A stretch of DNA of 64,000 nt from CAVORB01 sp963736235 (lineage in GTDB: Bacteria > Pseudomonadota > Gammaproteobacteria > Chromatiales > Chromatiaceae), in contig CAVTOR010000017.1 of the NCBI GenBank assembly GCA_963736235.1, positions 178,481 to 242,480 on the forward strand. Direction: 5' to 3'. The notes below the pieces were generated by a model. It was not told the origin of the DNA, did not search any database, and saw only the letters and a program-made list of their open reading frames with translations. The position numbers were made by a program, and so were the translations under genes. Of the stretch, positions 42,792-54,218 are shown one piece after another. Each line of letters begins with the position of its first letter. The stretch's first letter is position 1.

Positions 42792-43172
42792 CTACCTGTG
42801 TCCAGCATCCAGCGCTGACAGGGCTCGCATGCCGGCGAACAAGGGGCGCGGGTCGGACGGCTGTAGCTGCTCGCGGCGCAACGGACGTCCGTGAAACTTG
42901 AATGCCTGGACCTGCGCATAGCGGCCCAGCCATCGCAGCCGGCTCCATGACTCGGAGGACCAGGGGCCAAGATGCTGGCGACGGTACCAGGCCACGATCC
43001 GCTCCGGGGTAAAGGGCGACAGGCGGATCGCGGTCTCGGCTCGGGACCAGTCTCCTACCCAACCGCATCCGACGCACTCGGCGAGCGGCTGCGGCTCTTC
43101 GTCCGGTTGCGGTCGCCAACGCACCAGCGGGTCGCCGCAGTGGGGGCAGGCGTGAAGGTCGTAGTCGGTCAT
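42792..43172 (-). CDS. Small zinc-ribbon-like protein, unknown function
   Basis: A 126-residue protein with two cysteine pairs in its first 40 residues (CPHCGDP and CVGCGW), spaced as in a zinc ribbon, followed by a Trp- and Arg-rich helical region (ERIVAWYRRQHLGPWSSESW). I do not recognise the rest. It lies convergent with the radical SAM gene and downstream of relA on the same strand. The 236-base gap 43173-43408 contains no gene. Confidence 0.6.
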   Translation of the reverse strand: MTDYDLHACPHCGDPLVRWRPQPDEEPQPLAECVGCGWVGDWSRAETAIRLSPFTPERIVAWYRRQHLGPWSSESWSRLRWLGRYAQVQAFKFHGRPLRREQLQPSDPRPLFAGMRALSALDAGHR

Positions 43173-43408
43173 GCGCTCGGCTCCGCGGCAATGGAGCCGT
43201 CATGATCCGGGCATCTCGCGTCTCGGTTCGTGAAGCCTTTCACGCTTCCGTGTCTCTGCTGACCCTCCGCGCTCGCACGCATCCTCGCCCTTGCATTCCG
43301 CGCGGGCCGTCACGCGAGGTCGTTTCGAGCTCGTCCTTGCGCGGATTTTGACCGGGTGGGGCAGCGGACGCTGGCGCGCGTCGATGCGCTGATGCCGCGC
43401 GGCGGCGC

Positions 43409-45624
43409 TCAGCTCGGTCGGCGCACGTCCAGGACGTCGGGTATGTGTCCGAGCTTGATCAGGACGTGGTCGAGCTGATCCATGTTCCTTACCTCGACCG
43501 TGAAGCGCATGGTCGCGCGGTCGGTGCGGCGGTCGGAGACGGTGTTGACCCCGACGACGTCGATCTCGTCGTCGGAGAACACCGAGGAGACGTCCCGCAG
43601 TAAGCCCTTGCGGTCGGCGGCCAACACCACGATGTCCACCGCGTAAGCGGTGTCGGCGGGCTGGTTGGCCCAACGCACCTCGAGCAACCGCGCCTGCTCC
43701 GGCTCCGGCATCTTGCGCAGATTGCGGCAATCGCGGCGGTGGACGGTGACGCCGCGGCCGCGGGTGATGAAGCCGATGATGGGGTCGTAGGGAACTGGCT
43801 TGCAGCACTGGGCCATGTGGGTCATGAGATCGTCCACGCCCTCGACCACGACCTCGGGACGGCCGCCATGCCCTTTCCTGGCTCTGCTCGGCGCCTTGGT
43901 CTTCAGCTCCGGCGTCTTGCGCTCTTCCGTCCTGGGCTCGCCGACCAGGCGCGCGACCTGACCGACCGCGAGCTCGCCGCGACCGAGCGCGGCCAACACG
44001 TCGTCTCCCCGGTGAAAATTGTAGCGGTGGCCGATCTCGTCCAGTTGCGGCCGCTCCTCGATGCCGAGTCGTGCGAGCTCCTTCTCGAGCAGGACCTTGC
44101 CCTCGCTGACGTAACGGTCGTAGTCGAGCTGCTTGAACCACTGCCGAATCCGGTTACGCGCCTTGGAGGTGGTGATGTACCCGTGGTGCGGGCTCAGCCA
44201 GTCGCGGCTTGGAGTGGCGTTCTTTTGGGTGAGGATCTCCACCGTCTGACCACTGACGAGCGGCTGATTGAGGGGCACGATGCGCCCGTCGATGCGGGCA
44301 CCGCGACAGCGGTTTCCGATCTCGGAATGGATGCTGTAGGCGAAGTCCAGCGGCGTCGCGCCCGTGGGCAGCTCGATCACCTTGGACTGGGGGGTGAGCA
44401 CGTAGATATGGGCCGGCGCGAGGCCGCACTTGAATCTGTTCGGCCAATGCGCCACGGCCGTCGTCCTTGCGCTCGAGCCAGTTGCGCATGTTCACCACGC
44501 GGCGCTGGAACTCGGCATCGTGGCCTCGGCTCTCCTTGTATGCCCAGTGGGCCGCGACACCCAGCTCGGCGTCGCGGTGCATCTCCCGGGTGCGGATCTG
44601 CACCTCGAGGGGCTTGTCCTCGGGCCCGATGACCGCCGTGTGCAGGGAGCGGTAGAGGTTTCCCTTGGGGGTGGCGATGTAGTCGTCGAACTCCTGGGGG
44701 ATGTGCGTCCAGAGGCCGTGGACGATGCCGAGGGTGGCGTAGCAGGAGGCGATGTCGTCCACCAGGATGCGCACGGCCCGCAGGTCGAAGATCTGCTCGA
44801 TGTCGACGTTCTTGCGCTGCATCTTGCGCCAGATGCTGAAGATGTGTTTCGGGCGTCCGGTGATCTCGGCCTCGATTCCGGCCTCCGCGAATTTCTGGTG
44901 CAGGATGACGATCACGTTGGCGATGTAGGCCTCGCGATTGGCCCTTCTGCCATCGAGCAGCTTGGCGATGCGCTTGTACTCGGCGGGCTCCAGGTAGCGC
45001 AGGCTGAGGTCCTCGAGCTCCCACTTGACCTGCCACACGCCCAGTCGGTTCGCCAGCGGCGCGTAGACGCGCTGGCTGTCGCCGGCGATCTTGCGCCGGC
45101 GCGCCTCGTCCAGATGCTTGATGGTGCGCATCAGATGCAGGCGCTCGGCCAGCACCACCAGGACCACGCGCACGTCCTCGGCGATGCCGAGCAGCAGCCG
45201 GCGCAGGTTCTCCTCGTGCTGGTTCTGGTCCTTGTCCGCGATCACCGCGTCGACGTTGGCGATCTGGTCGATGCGCGCGAGGTCGGCGACCATGCGGGCG
45301 ATGCCCGGTCCGAAGCGCTCGCTGATCTGCTCCTCTGTAACGTCGGGGCGCCCGAGACACCCGTTCAGCAGCGCCGCGACGATGGTTTGCTGCATCCATA
45401 CGCAGCCGGACCAGGATGTCGGCGCAGGAGAGCAGGTGACGGACCTGGGTCTCGCCGGTCTCCAGGATTTCACCGCCGCGGCAACGCACCAGCAGATCGC
45501 AGGCGTCGGCGATGCGCGCGCGGTCGTCCTGCGGGTAATTCTCGGGCAGGGCGGCCAGCCAGTGCCTCGCAACGGCCCCTTCGTCCTGCTCGTCCTGCGG
45601 AAGGTTATAGACCGGCTTGACCAT
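43409..45624 (-). CDS. relA: (p)ppGpp synthetase RelA, with two frameshifts
   Basis: Ribosome-linked GTP pyrophosphokinase of the stringent response. Pieces in three frames form one ~738-residue RelA. Start ATG 45624. The pseudo-HD region (VAALLNGCLGRPDVTEEQI) lacks the HD pair, so hydrolase activity is absent. The synthetase domain (IFDLRAVRILVDDI, YIATPKGNLYRSLHTAVIGP), TGS (HIYVLTPQSKVIELPTGATP), zinc-finger (MAQCCKPVPYDPIIGFITRG) and ACT domains follow. One extra base near 45393 and another near 44436 break the frame; removing them restores family sequence on both sides. Sequencing error is more likely than a lesion. Confidence 0.9.
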
Positions 45625-45679
45625 GCGTTGAGTGTAACCCCCATTCCGCGCGCGGGGGTGGGTTTTGGAGCGGCCGCGG

Positions 45680-46921
45680 TCAGTCGATCACGTGGCTGAC
45701 GAGTCCGTCCGCCAGCTTGGGCTCGAACCAGGTCGATTTGGGGGGCATCACCTCACCCGCGTCTGCTACCGCCATCAGCTCTTCCATGCGCGTGGGATGC
45801 AGCGAGAAGGCGACCCGCATCCCGCCCTCGTCGACGCGGCGCGCCAGCCCGTCCAGACCGCGGATGCCGCCGACGAAGCCGATGCGATCGTCGCGCCGGG
45901 GATCGACGATGCCGAGGATGGGCTCGATCAGGTTGTCCTGCAGCAGGCTCACGTCAAGACGTCCGACCGGATCATCCCAGGGGATGCGATGCTGGTCGAG
46001 GGTCAGGCGGTACCAGCTCCAGTCCAGGTACATGCCGAACTCGGCCAGCCGCGACGGCCTCACCGGCTCCTGGCTGCGTTCGACCCGGAACGGGACCCGC
46101 ACCCGCGCGAGGAAGGTCTCGGCGTCGAGTCCGTGGAGGTCCTTTACCACCCGGTTGTAGTCCAGGATCTGCATCTGGTTGTGCGGAAAGATCACGGACA
46201 GGAAGTAGTTGTAGGCCTCGTCGCCGGTGTGGCCCGGATTAGCCTCACGGCGCGCCGCGGCCACGCGGGAGGCCGCGGCCGACCGATGGTGGCCGTCGGC
46301 GACATAGAGGGCGTCGAGCCGCTCGAAAGGCGTTCGAGAGCCGCTCGGTCGTGGCCTGGTCCGCCACCACCCAAAGCTCGTGGCGCACCCCGTCGGCCGT
46401 GATGTCGACCGCCGGCTCCGCGTCGCTCTGGCCGGCGAGGATATCGTCGACCTCCGGCGTGCTGCGGTAGACCAAGAACACGGGGCCGGTCTGGGCATTC
46501 AGCGCGTCGATCTGACGTACCCGGTCGTCCTCCTTCACCGGGCGGGTGAACTCGTGCTTCTTGATGCGATCGGCGTCGTAGGCGGCCACCGAGGCGGCGG
46601 CGACCAGGCCCGTCTGCACATGGCTGCCCATGGTGAGCCGATAGACGTAGTAACGGGGCGCATGGGTCGCGCACCAGCACCCCGTCCGTGATCATGCGGT
46701 CCAGGTTCTCGCGCGCCTTGGCGTAGACCTCCGGGGCATAGGGGTCGGTGCCCTCCGGCAGGTCCACCTCCGGGCGGGAGATGTGCAGAAAGCTCCATGG
46801 CGCGGTCGCGCACCATCTCGCGCGCCTCCGCGGCGCTCATCACGTCGTAGGGCGGGGCGGCTACGTCGGCGGCGCGCCCGGGGGCGGGACGCAGGCCGGG
46901 GAAGGGCTTGATCAGGGGCAT
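45680..46921 (-). CDS. DUF1015 family protein, with three frameshifts
   Basis: Reassembled from three frames, about 413 residues: MPLIKPFPGLRP..DVAAPPYDVMS, then FLHISRPEVDLPEGTDPY, then YRLTMGSHVQTGLVAAASV, then LDALYVADGHHRSAAASRV to the end. These are the ordered conserved blocks of DUF1015, a family often found in amino-acid or serine metabolism contexts; the function is not firmly known. Single extra bases near 46797, 46662 and 46324 split it. GGAAG precedes the ATG at 46921. Soluble and cytosolic by sequence. Confidence 0.8.
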
Positions 46922-46990
46922 AGTGGGACCTTCCAAATCGGGGTGTGGGATGCGGATGGCGGCGCCGACTACTCGTCCGCGCCAGGGCCG

Positions 46991-48010
46991 CTAACGCGCC
47001 GGCGGGGCATAGAGCAGGCCGCCGTCGTTCCACAGGGCGTTCAGCCCGCGCTTGATCTTGAGCGGCGATTGGGCGCCCAGGTTGCGATCGAAAACCTCCG
47101 CGTAGTTGCCCACCTGCTTGATCGTCCGCTGGCTCCAGCCGGGCTCCAGGCCCAGCAGCTTGGCGGAGCTGCCGTCGAGGTCCAGCAGCAGGCGCACCTC
47201 CTCGCTCTGGGCCTGCTCGGCGGCGCGCTCGACGTTGGCGGAGCCGATGCCGAGCTCCTCGGCGTCGATCAGGGTGAACAGGGTCCAGCGCACGACGTCC
47301 AGCCAGCGGGCGTCGCCCTTGCGCACCGCCGGGCTGAGCGGCTCCTTGGAGATGATCTCCGGCAGGATGCGGTGGGCGCGGGGATCCGCGAGTCCGCCGC
47401 GCACGGAATGGAGCTGGGACTGGTCGGTGGTGAGCGCGTCGCACTTGCCTTCGAGATAGGCCGCCCTGGCCGCGCCTTCGGTCTGGAACGTCTCCAGCTG
47501 CAGCTCCATGCGATGACGAGCGAAATAGCGTCGGGCGTTATCCGGGCCGGTGGATTCCGCCACGGCGCAGATGCGCTTGCCGCCGAGCTCCAGGGTGCTC
47601 ATCAGCCCGGAGTCACGGGGCACCATGAAACCCTGGCCGTCGAAGTAGAGAACGCCGACGAAGGTCATGTCGTGACCGAGGTCGCGGGCGAGGGTCCAGG
47701 TGGTGTTGCGCGAGAGCAGGTCAATGCGGCCCTCGCGCAGGGCGTCCAGGCGCTCGGCGGTGGAGAGCGGGACGAATTCGGCCTTGCTCGCCTCCCCCAG
47801 CACCGCGGTGGCCACGGCGCGGCAGAAGTCCACGTCGAGCCCGCTCCACGCGCCGCCCTCGTCCCGGTAGGAGAGCCCGGGCACCTCGCCGTTGACCCCG
47901 CAGCGCAGGCTGCCGCGCGCCTTGACCTCATCCAGGGTGGCGGCGACGGTCGTCTGCGCCAGCGCGCCGGCGAGCACCATGCCCAGGAGCCGATTGATGC
48001 CAAGTGTCAT
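46991..48010 (-). CDS. Amino-acid ABC transporter substrate-binding protein (AapJ-like)
   Basis: A 339-residue periplasmic binding protein with a signal peptide (LLGMVLAGALAQTTVAA) and the family-3 solute-binding start LDEVKARGSLRCGVNGEVPGLS. The pattern LDALREGRIDLLSRNTTWTLARD and the long C-terminal WSQRTIKQVGNYAEVFDRNLG are typical of AapJ, the general L-amino-acid binding protein. GAGGA precedes the ATG at 48010. The permease and ATPase genes (aapQMP) are not adjacent, so it is an orphan receptor in this window. Confidence 0.9.
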   Translation of the reverse strand: MTLGINRLLGMVLAGALAQTTVAATLDEVKARGSLRCGVNGEVPGLSYRDEGGAWSGLDVDFCRAVATAVLGEASKAEFVPLSTAERLDALREGRIDLLSRNTTWTLARDLGHDMTFVGVLYFDGQGFMVPRDSGLMSTLELGGKRICAVAESTGPDNARRYFARHRMELQLETFQTEGAARAAYLEGKCDALTTDQSQLHSVRGGLADPRAHRILPEIISKEPLSPAVRKGDARWLDVVRWTLFTLIDAEELGIGSANVERAAEQAQSEEVRLLLDLDGSSAKLLGLEPGWSQRTIKQVGNYAEVFDRNLGAQSPLKIKRGLNALWNDGGLLYAPPAR

Positions 48011-48063
48011 TGGGGTGTCCTCGGTTGAATCTGTCTCGGTCGTTCTTGGGGTGCGGCGGCCCT

Positions 48064-48381
48064 CTACCAGCTGAACAGGGTCCACTGGGGCACGTTCTGC
48101 TCGATCCCGTCGGAGCCGCGGTTCATGGCCATGTCCCCGGAGCCGTCCTCGTCCACCAGGTAGTAGGGGGCGCCGAACGTGGGGGTGATCTTGATCATGT
48201 ACAGGTTGTTGTTGACCCGGTATTCCTCCACCACCCGGTTCTCGTGCTCCTCGAGGGTGACCGAGGGCGCGTAGTCGCCGTCGCGCACGCTGAGGTCCAG
48301 GCTCGAGATGTCGCGGCAGAGCGCTGGATGCGCGGCGATGGCGGCGAGCGCGAGGGCGAGAAGGCGTGGGAAGCTGGTCAT
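48064..48381 (-). CDS. DUF2782 family exported protein
   Basis: A 105-residue protein with a signal peptide (PRLLALALAAIAAHPALC) and the DUF2782 core: NRVVEEYRVNNNLYMIKITPTFGAPYYLVDEDG and a terminal VPQWTLFSW. Function unknown; probably periplasmic. It sits 53 bases upstream of the binding-protein gene on the same strand. Confidence 0.85.
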   Translation of the reverse strand: MTSFPRLLALALAAIAAHPALCRDISSLDLSVRDGDYAPSVTLEEHENRVVEEYRVNNNLYMIKITPTFGAPYYLVDEDGSGDMAMNRGSDGIEQNVPQWTLFSW

Positions 48382-48469
48382 GAACTAGGCCGGAGAAGCT
48401 CGAAAACGGCCGGTATGGTAGCAGGAAGGGCGGTCCCGGGCGAACCCGGGGGGCGATGGCCGGGCGCGC

Positions 48470-50955
48470 TCAGTCCGCCCGACGCAGGGTCTGCAAGGGC
48501 GGGCGCACCAGCAGCGGGTAAGTGGCCAGGGTGCCCGCGGCGCCGATCAGGAGGCCGCTGCCGAGGACGCCCGTCAACCACAGCCAGGGGTTGAAGGAGA
48601 ACGCGAGGCCGAACAGCTCGCGTGCGAGCACCAGCCCGGTCAGCTCCGCGAACACCGAGGCGAGGAGGCCCGCGAGCAGACCCGCGGCGGTGAACTCGAC
48701 CGCCAGGCTGCCCAGCAGCTGGCCGCGGCCGGCGCCGAGGGTGCGCAGCACGCCGTGCTCGGAGCGCCGCTCCTCCAGGCTCGCCTGGATTCCGGCGTAC
48801 ATCACCAGCATGCCCGCCGCGAGCGTGAACAGGAACACGAACTCCACGGCCGCGACGCCCCGGTCCATGACCTGGCGCACCTGCGCCATGAGGGCGTCGA
48901 CGTCGAACAGGGTCACGCTGGGAAAGGCGCGCACCAGCTCGGGGATCAGGGTGGTGCGCTCCTGGGGCAGATGAAAGCTGGTGACGTAGGTGGCCGCCTC
49001 TCCGCCGAGGAGGGAGCGCGGGGCGATGACGAAGAAGTTCACGTTGAAGCTGTCCCATTGCACCTCACGCAGGCTGGTGACCCGTGCCTCCACCTCGCGG
49101 CCGGAGACCCAGAAGGCGAGGCTGTCGCCGAGCTTCAGGCCGAGGGTAGCCGCCAGCCCCTCTTCCACCGAGAACTGGGGCGGGGCTTGCGGCTCCGCCC
49201 ACCAGCGTCCGGCGACGATGCGGTTGTCGGCCTGGGGGTGGTCGCTCCAGCTCAGGTTGAACTCGCGGGCGGCGAGGCGCTGGGCACGGGGATCGGCGTA
49301 GGCCTCCGGGTCCACCTCGCGCTCGTTGATGCGGAGCAGACGCCCCCGGATCATGGGAAACAGCCCCGATCCCTCGATCTCGTTGGCGCGGAAGAACGCC
49401 TGCAATGGCTCCACCTCGTGCGGCTGGACGTTGATCAGGAAGTGGTTGGGGGCGCCGGCGGGGAGGCTCTCCTGCCAGGTGCGCAGCAGGTCGACGCGCA
49501 CGACCGCCAGCAACAGCAGGGCGAGAATGCCGATCCCGAAACCAGCGATCTGCAGCACCGCACCGGCTGGCCGCCGCGCCAGCGCCGCGAGCCCGAGCCG
49601 CCAGATGCCGCGCGCGCGTCCCGCGATTCTGCCGGCGACGGCGACCAGCAGCGCGACCGCGCCGATCAGGGTGATCAGCGCGCCGCCGACCCCCGCGAGC
49701 AGCTTCCACGCTAGGCTGGGGTCGCCCGCCTGCCAGAAGATCAGGAGCGCGAGCGCGACCGCCGCGGCCCCAACGGCCAACGCCGCCGAGGTTCTGGGGG
49801 TGCCGAGGTCGCGGCGCAGCGCCCGCAGCGGGGGCACGCCGGTGAGTTGCAGCAGGGGCGGCAGGGCGAATCCGAGCAGGGTCACCAACCCGGTGGTCAG
49901 GCCCACGGCGACCGGCGCCAGCGACGGTGCCGGCAGCTCGGGGCCGAACCAGCCCGCCAGCATCCGCGCGAGGCCGGCCTGCGAGAGGTAGCCGAGCAGG
50001 CTGCCGATCAGGCTGGCCGCCAGCCCGAACAACAGTAGGCGCAGCAGGAAGACCTGGGTCAGCAGGTGGCGGGGGGCGCCGAGGCAGCGCATGACCGCCA
50101 CCGCGTCGATCTGGCGCTCGACCAGGCGCCGGCTCGCGAGCGCGATCGCGGCGCCGGCGACCAGCAGGGTCACCAGGGTCGCCAGGTGCAGGAAGCGGGT
50201 CGCACGGTCCACGGCGGAGGCGAACTCGGGCCTCGCCTCGCGTGCGTCCGAGAGGCTGGTGTTCGCCGGCAGAGCGGCCTCGAGCTGCCGCTTGAAGCGG
50301 TCGATCGCGGCCGTCTCGCCGGCGGCGAGCAGCCGGTAGCGCACCCGGCTCGCCGGCGTGACCAGCCCGGTGCGCGGGATGTCGGCGGTGCTGATCATGA
50401 CCCGCGGCGCGAGCTGGAACAGGTTGCCGCCGCGGTCGGGCTCGTAGGCGATGACCCTGCCGACCTTCAGCTTGGTCTCGCCCAGCCCGAGCTCGTCTCC
50501 GGGCCTGGCGTCCAGCAGGTGCAGCAGGCGGGGCTCGAGCCACAGTTCACCCGGCGGCGGGCCTTGGGCCGCACGTTCCGCGGGGGCTGCATGGTCCGCC
50601 TGCACCCGCAGCTCGCCGCGCAGGGGATAGGCAGTGTCCACCGCCTTGACCTGGACCAGCTGGGGGCCGTCGGCGCTCAGGACGACGCTCGGAAACTCCA
50701 GGGTTCGGGCGGTTTCCAGACCCAGGGATTGCGCCTGCTGCTCGAGGGCGTCCGGGATGGGGGCTGATCCGTCCAGCACCAGGTCGGCGGCGATCAGCTC
50801 TCCACCCTGGCGTTGCATGGCCTGCTCGATGCGGTCGGTGAAGAACCCGACCCCGGTGATGGCGGCCACCGTCAGCACCAGGGCGGCGGTCAGCAGATAG
50901 AGCTCTCCGCTGCGCCACTCCTGCCCGAGCAGGCGCAGCCCAATGCGCCAGGCCC

Positions 50956-50959
<4 letters not shown>
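48470..50959 (-). CDS. FtsX-family ABC permease (YbbP-like)
   Basis: A large permease of 829 residues with about ten hydrophobic segments: one at the N-terminus (ELYLLTAALVLTVAAITGVGFF), two FtsX cores (FLHLATLVTLLVAGAAIALASRRL.. and FVFLFTLAAGMLVMYAGIQASL..) and large periplasmic MacB-like domains. The start is GTG at 50959, overlapping the ATPase stop (GTGA). E. coli YbbP with YbbA is a predicted transporter next to tesA, exactly as here. Long frames starting at 51430 run through the ATPase gene and are not real. Confidence 0.88.
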
Positions 50960-51643
<684 letters not shown>

Positions 51644-51645
<2 letters not shown>

Positions 51646-52261
51646 GTTCCGACTGATCCTGGTTGCCGGTTTGCTGCTCCCGGCGACGTCCCGCGGTGCG
51701 GGAGAGCCGGTGATACTGGTGCTCGGCGACAGCTTGAGCGCCGGTTACGGGTTATCGCGGCAGCAGGGTTGGGTGTCGTTGCTGGCCGAGCGCCTAGCCG
51801 CGTCCGGCTCGCCCTACCGCGTGGTCAATGCCAGCGTGTCGGGGGAGACGACCGCAGGGGGTCTGACCCGCCTGGCACCGTTGCTGGAGCGCGATCCCCC
51901 GACGGTGCTGGTGATCGCCCTCGGCGCCAACGACGGCCTGCGCGGGCTCGCTTTCGCCGAGATCGAGTCGAATCTGACCCGTCTGGTCCGCTTGGGACAG
52001 GACGCCGGCGCGCGGATCCTGCTCGCGGGCATCCGGCTGCCGCCCAACTACGGTGCGGCCTACACCGAGCGCTTTCAAGCGATCTTCCCCGCCGTGGAGC
52101 GGCAGGAGGACGTGGCCCTGGTGCCCCATCTCCTCGACGGCGTGGCCGAGCGCTGGGAACTGATGCAGGCTGACGGCCTGCACCCGAGTGCGGAGGCGCA
52201 GCCGCGAATCTTGGACAACGTATGGGTGAAACTCGAACCGCTTCTTCAGGACGCGGAATGA
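51644..52261 (+). CDS. tesA: Arylesterase / acyl-CoA thioesterase I (TesA), GDSL hydrolase
   Basis: A 205-residue periplasmic SGNH hydrolase. A short signal peptide (FRLILVAGLLLPATSRGAG) precedes the GDSL block ILVLGDSLSAGYG with the catalytic Ser, the Gly in NASVSGETTAGG, the Asn in LGANDGLRG and the Asp/His in DGLHPSAEAQ. It hydrolyses acyl-CoA, aryl esters and lysophospholipids. The divergent overlap with ybbA matches the E. coli tesA-ybbA locus. Frames open further upstream belong to the antisense of ybbA. Confidence 0.95.
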
Positions 52262-52394
52262 CCCTTGCCGGGGCGGCGGGGAATTTGCGATTGAATGGGG
52301 CGTCTGTAGAGAGCGGAGCAGGGACGTCTCCGATGGACATCATTTCCGCCGGCTCCCGCGCATCATTGCGGAATCACTGTTAGGGGAGGACCTC

Positions 52395-53522
52395 ATGCAT
52401 CGCGTGACTATCGTTGGCTCGGGATTCGCGGCTCTCACCGCGGTCCGCTCGATCAAGGAAAGCGGCACCGCCACCGAAATCACGGTGGTGAGCCCCAGGG
52501 CCGAGTTCGTTTACTATCCGGGCCTGATCTGGGTTCCTTCTGGTTTGCGCCGCAGCGCAGACCTGCGCATCCCGCTGGGGAAGTACTTCCGCCGCATGGG
52601 TGTGACCCATGTCGCCGCCGAGGCGACCGGGCTGAGCGAGGGCGGGCGCCTGCTCCAGACCAGTCATGAACCGGTGCCCAACGACGGGCTCATCGTCGCC
52701 TCCGGCGGTCGCTTCATCAAGAAGCTTCCGGGCATCGAGCACGCCATTACCCCCTGCGAAGGCATCGCCGCCGCCGAGCGCATTCGCGACCGCTTGCGGG
52801 AGATGGACGGTGGGACGATCGCCATGGGCTTCGCGGGAAACCCGAAGGAGCCACAAGCCATGCGCGGCGGGCCGATGTTCGAGTTCCTGTTTGGCATCGA
52901 CAGCCAGTTGCGCAAGGAGAAGCGGCGCGAGCGCTTCAAGCTCGTGTTCTTCACCCCGGCCGAGAAGCCCGGTAATCGGCTCGGACCCAAGGCGGTCGAG
53001 GGGCTGCTCGCGGAGATGCAAAGGCGCGGGATCGAGACCCACCTGGGTCACAGGCTCAAGGGGTTCACCGCCAACAAGGTGATGACCGAGGGCGGCGAGC
53101 TCGATGCCGACCTGATCCTCTTCATGCCCGGCATGACGGGAAACCAGTGGTTCGACAACACCGACCTGCCGCGTTCCGAGGGGGGGCTGATCCAGGCCGA
53201 CGCGCACTGCAAGGTGACCGGGCTCGAGCGCGTCTACGTGGCAGGCGACTCCGGCAGCTTTCCGGGACCCGATTGGATGCCCAAGCAGGCCCATATGGCG
53301 GACCTGCAGGCCAAGGCGGCGGCGGCCAACCTGCTGTCGGAGCTCGAGGGACGGGAGCCGACCCGGGGCTTCAAGGTCGAGTTGGTCTGCATCGTGGACT
53401 CGAATGACCGCGGGATGCTGGTGGCCCGCACCGAGCGCCGCAATCTGATGCTGCCCTCGATGCGCCTGTTCCACTGGATGAAGCGCGGCTTCGAGTGGTG
53501 GTACCTGCGCCAGTACCGCTGA
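52395..53522 (+). CDS. SQR-like FAD-dependent pyridine nucleotide-disulfide oxidoreductase
   Basis: A 375-residue flavoprotein of the sulfide:quinone reductase/FCSD group. The N-terminal FAD site is VTIVGSGFAALTAVRSI; the second FAD-contacting block is RVYVAGDSGSF. Cysteines are only at 121, 272 and 332; Cys121 and Cys332 could be redox partners, but the usual SQR Cys near 160 is missing. The C-terminus has an amphipathic, aromatic end (MRLFHWMKRGFEWWYLRQYR) fit for membrane binding. AGGGGAGGA lies before the ATG. Sulfide or another thiol to quinone is the likely reaction, but the subtype is unclear. Confidence 0.78.
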   Translation: MHRVTIVGSGFAALTAVRSIKESGTATEITVVSPRAEFVYYPGLIWVPSGLRRSADLRIPLGKYFRRMGVTHVAAEATGLSEGGRLLQTSHEPVPNDGLIVASGGRFIKKLPGIEHAITPCEGIAAAERIRDRLREMDGGTIAMGFAGNPKEPQAMRGGPMFEFLFGIDSQLRKEKRRERFKLVFFTPAEKPGNRLGPKAVEGLLAEMQRRGIETHLGHRLKGFTANKVMTEGGELDADLILFMPGMTGNQWFDNTDLPRSEGGLIQADAHCKVTGLERVYVAGDSGSFPGPDWMPKQAHMADLQAKAAAANLLSELEGREPTRGFKVELVCIVDSNDRGMLVARTERRNLMLPSMRLFHWMKRGFEWWYLRQYR

Positions 53523-53567
53523 GTCGCCGCGGACCCCGGGGCGCGCGCCCGCGCGGGCAGGGCGCCG

Positions 53568-54143
53568 TCAGCCCTCGATGATCACCGGGTCCCCTATCTT
53601 CATGCGCTCGAACAGGAAGGCGGCGTCCTCGTGATCCATGCGCACGCAGCCGTGGGAGGCGGCGTGTCCCGGCAACCAGCCCTCGTGGATGAAATAGTCC
53701 CCGTAGAACTGGATCGAGTAGGGCATCCACGCGGGCTCTCCAAGCTCGTTCTCGTACTTCGACGAGACCTTGTCCTTCTGCTTGCCCTGGACTCGGAATG
53801 CGCCGGTGGGCGTGGGGGAAGAGGGCTCGCCGGAGGAAATGGGGCCGCTCCGGACCAGCGAGCCGTCCTCCTGATAGGAGAAGTACTGAGTGGACAGGCT
53901 GATGGTGAGCTCCCGCGACCGCGCCTCCGGCAGGTCGGTGGCGCGTTGGACGTGCGCGGCGGGCACCGGTGGGAATCGTGTGCCCGCCCCGGGCGGGAAC
54001 CGGGGCCACTGCTCGGGCACGGGAGACGCGCAGCCAGTGGCGAGCAGCACGGCGAGGAGGCCGCTCAGCGCCCCTGCCTTGCCTTGCACAATGCGCTCGC
54101 GCCAGCGCAGACGGGCGCGCACGTGGTTCGATTTTCTCGACAT
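53568..54143 (-). CDS. L,D-transpeptidase (YkuD domain) lipoprotein
   Basis: A 191-residue envelope protein with a lipoprotein signal (LSGLLAVLLATGC, lipobox Cys38). The YkuD domain contains PTPTGAFRV, IHEGW and the catalytic SHGCVRM with its Cys. It cross-links peptidoglycan or attaches proteins to it in the periplasm. The start ATG at 54143 is followed by a basic n-region. It is convergent with the SQR-like gene and lies after lpd. Confidence 0.9.
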   Translation of the reverse strand: MSRKSNHVRARLRWRERIVQGKAGALSGLLAVLLATGCASPVPEQWPRFPPGAGTRFPPVPAAHVQRATDLPEARSRELTISLSTQYFSYQEDGSLVRSGPISSGEPSSPTPTGAFRVQGKQKDKVSSKYENELGEPAWMPYSIQFYGDYFIHEGWLPGHAASHGCVRMDHEDAAFLFERMKIGDPVIIEG

Positions 54144-54218
54144 GCGGTTAGCTTAGAACAAGTTCATACGCGCTTCACCAGGCGACCAACCCGCACGTAA
54201 CCCCTCCCGACGGCGGAC

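Noticed and set aside
43409..45624. Programmed frameshifting in relA
   Set aside because: Neither shift site has a slippery heptamer or following structure, and similar indels affect many neighbouring genes.
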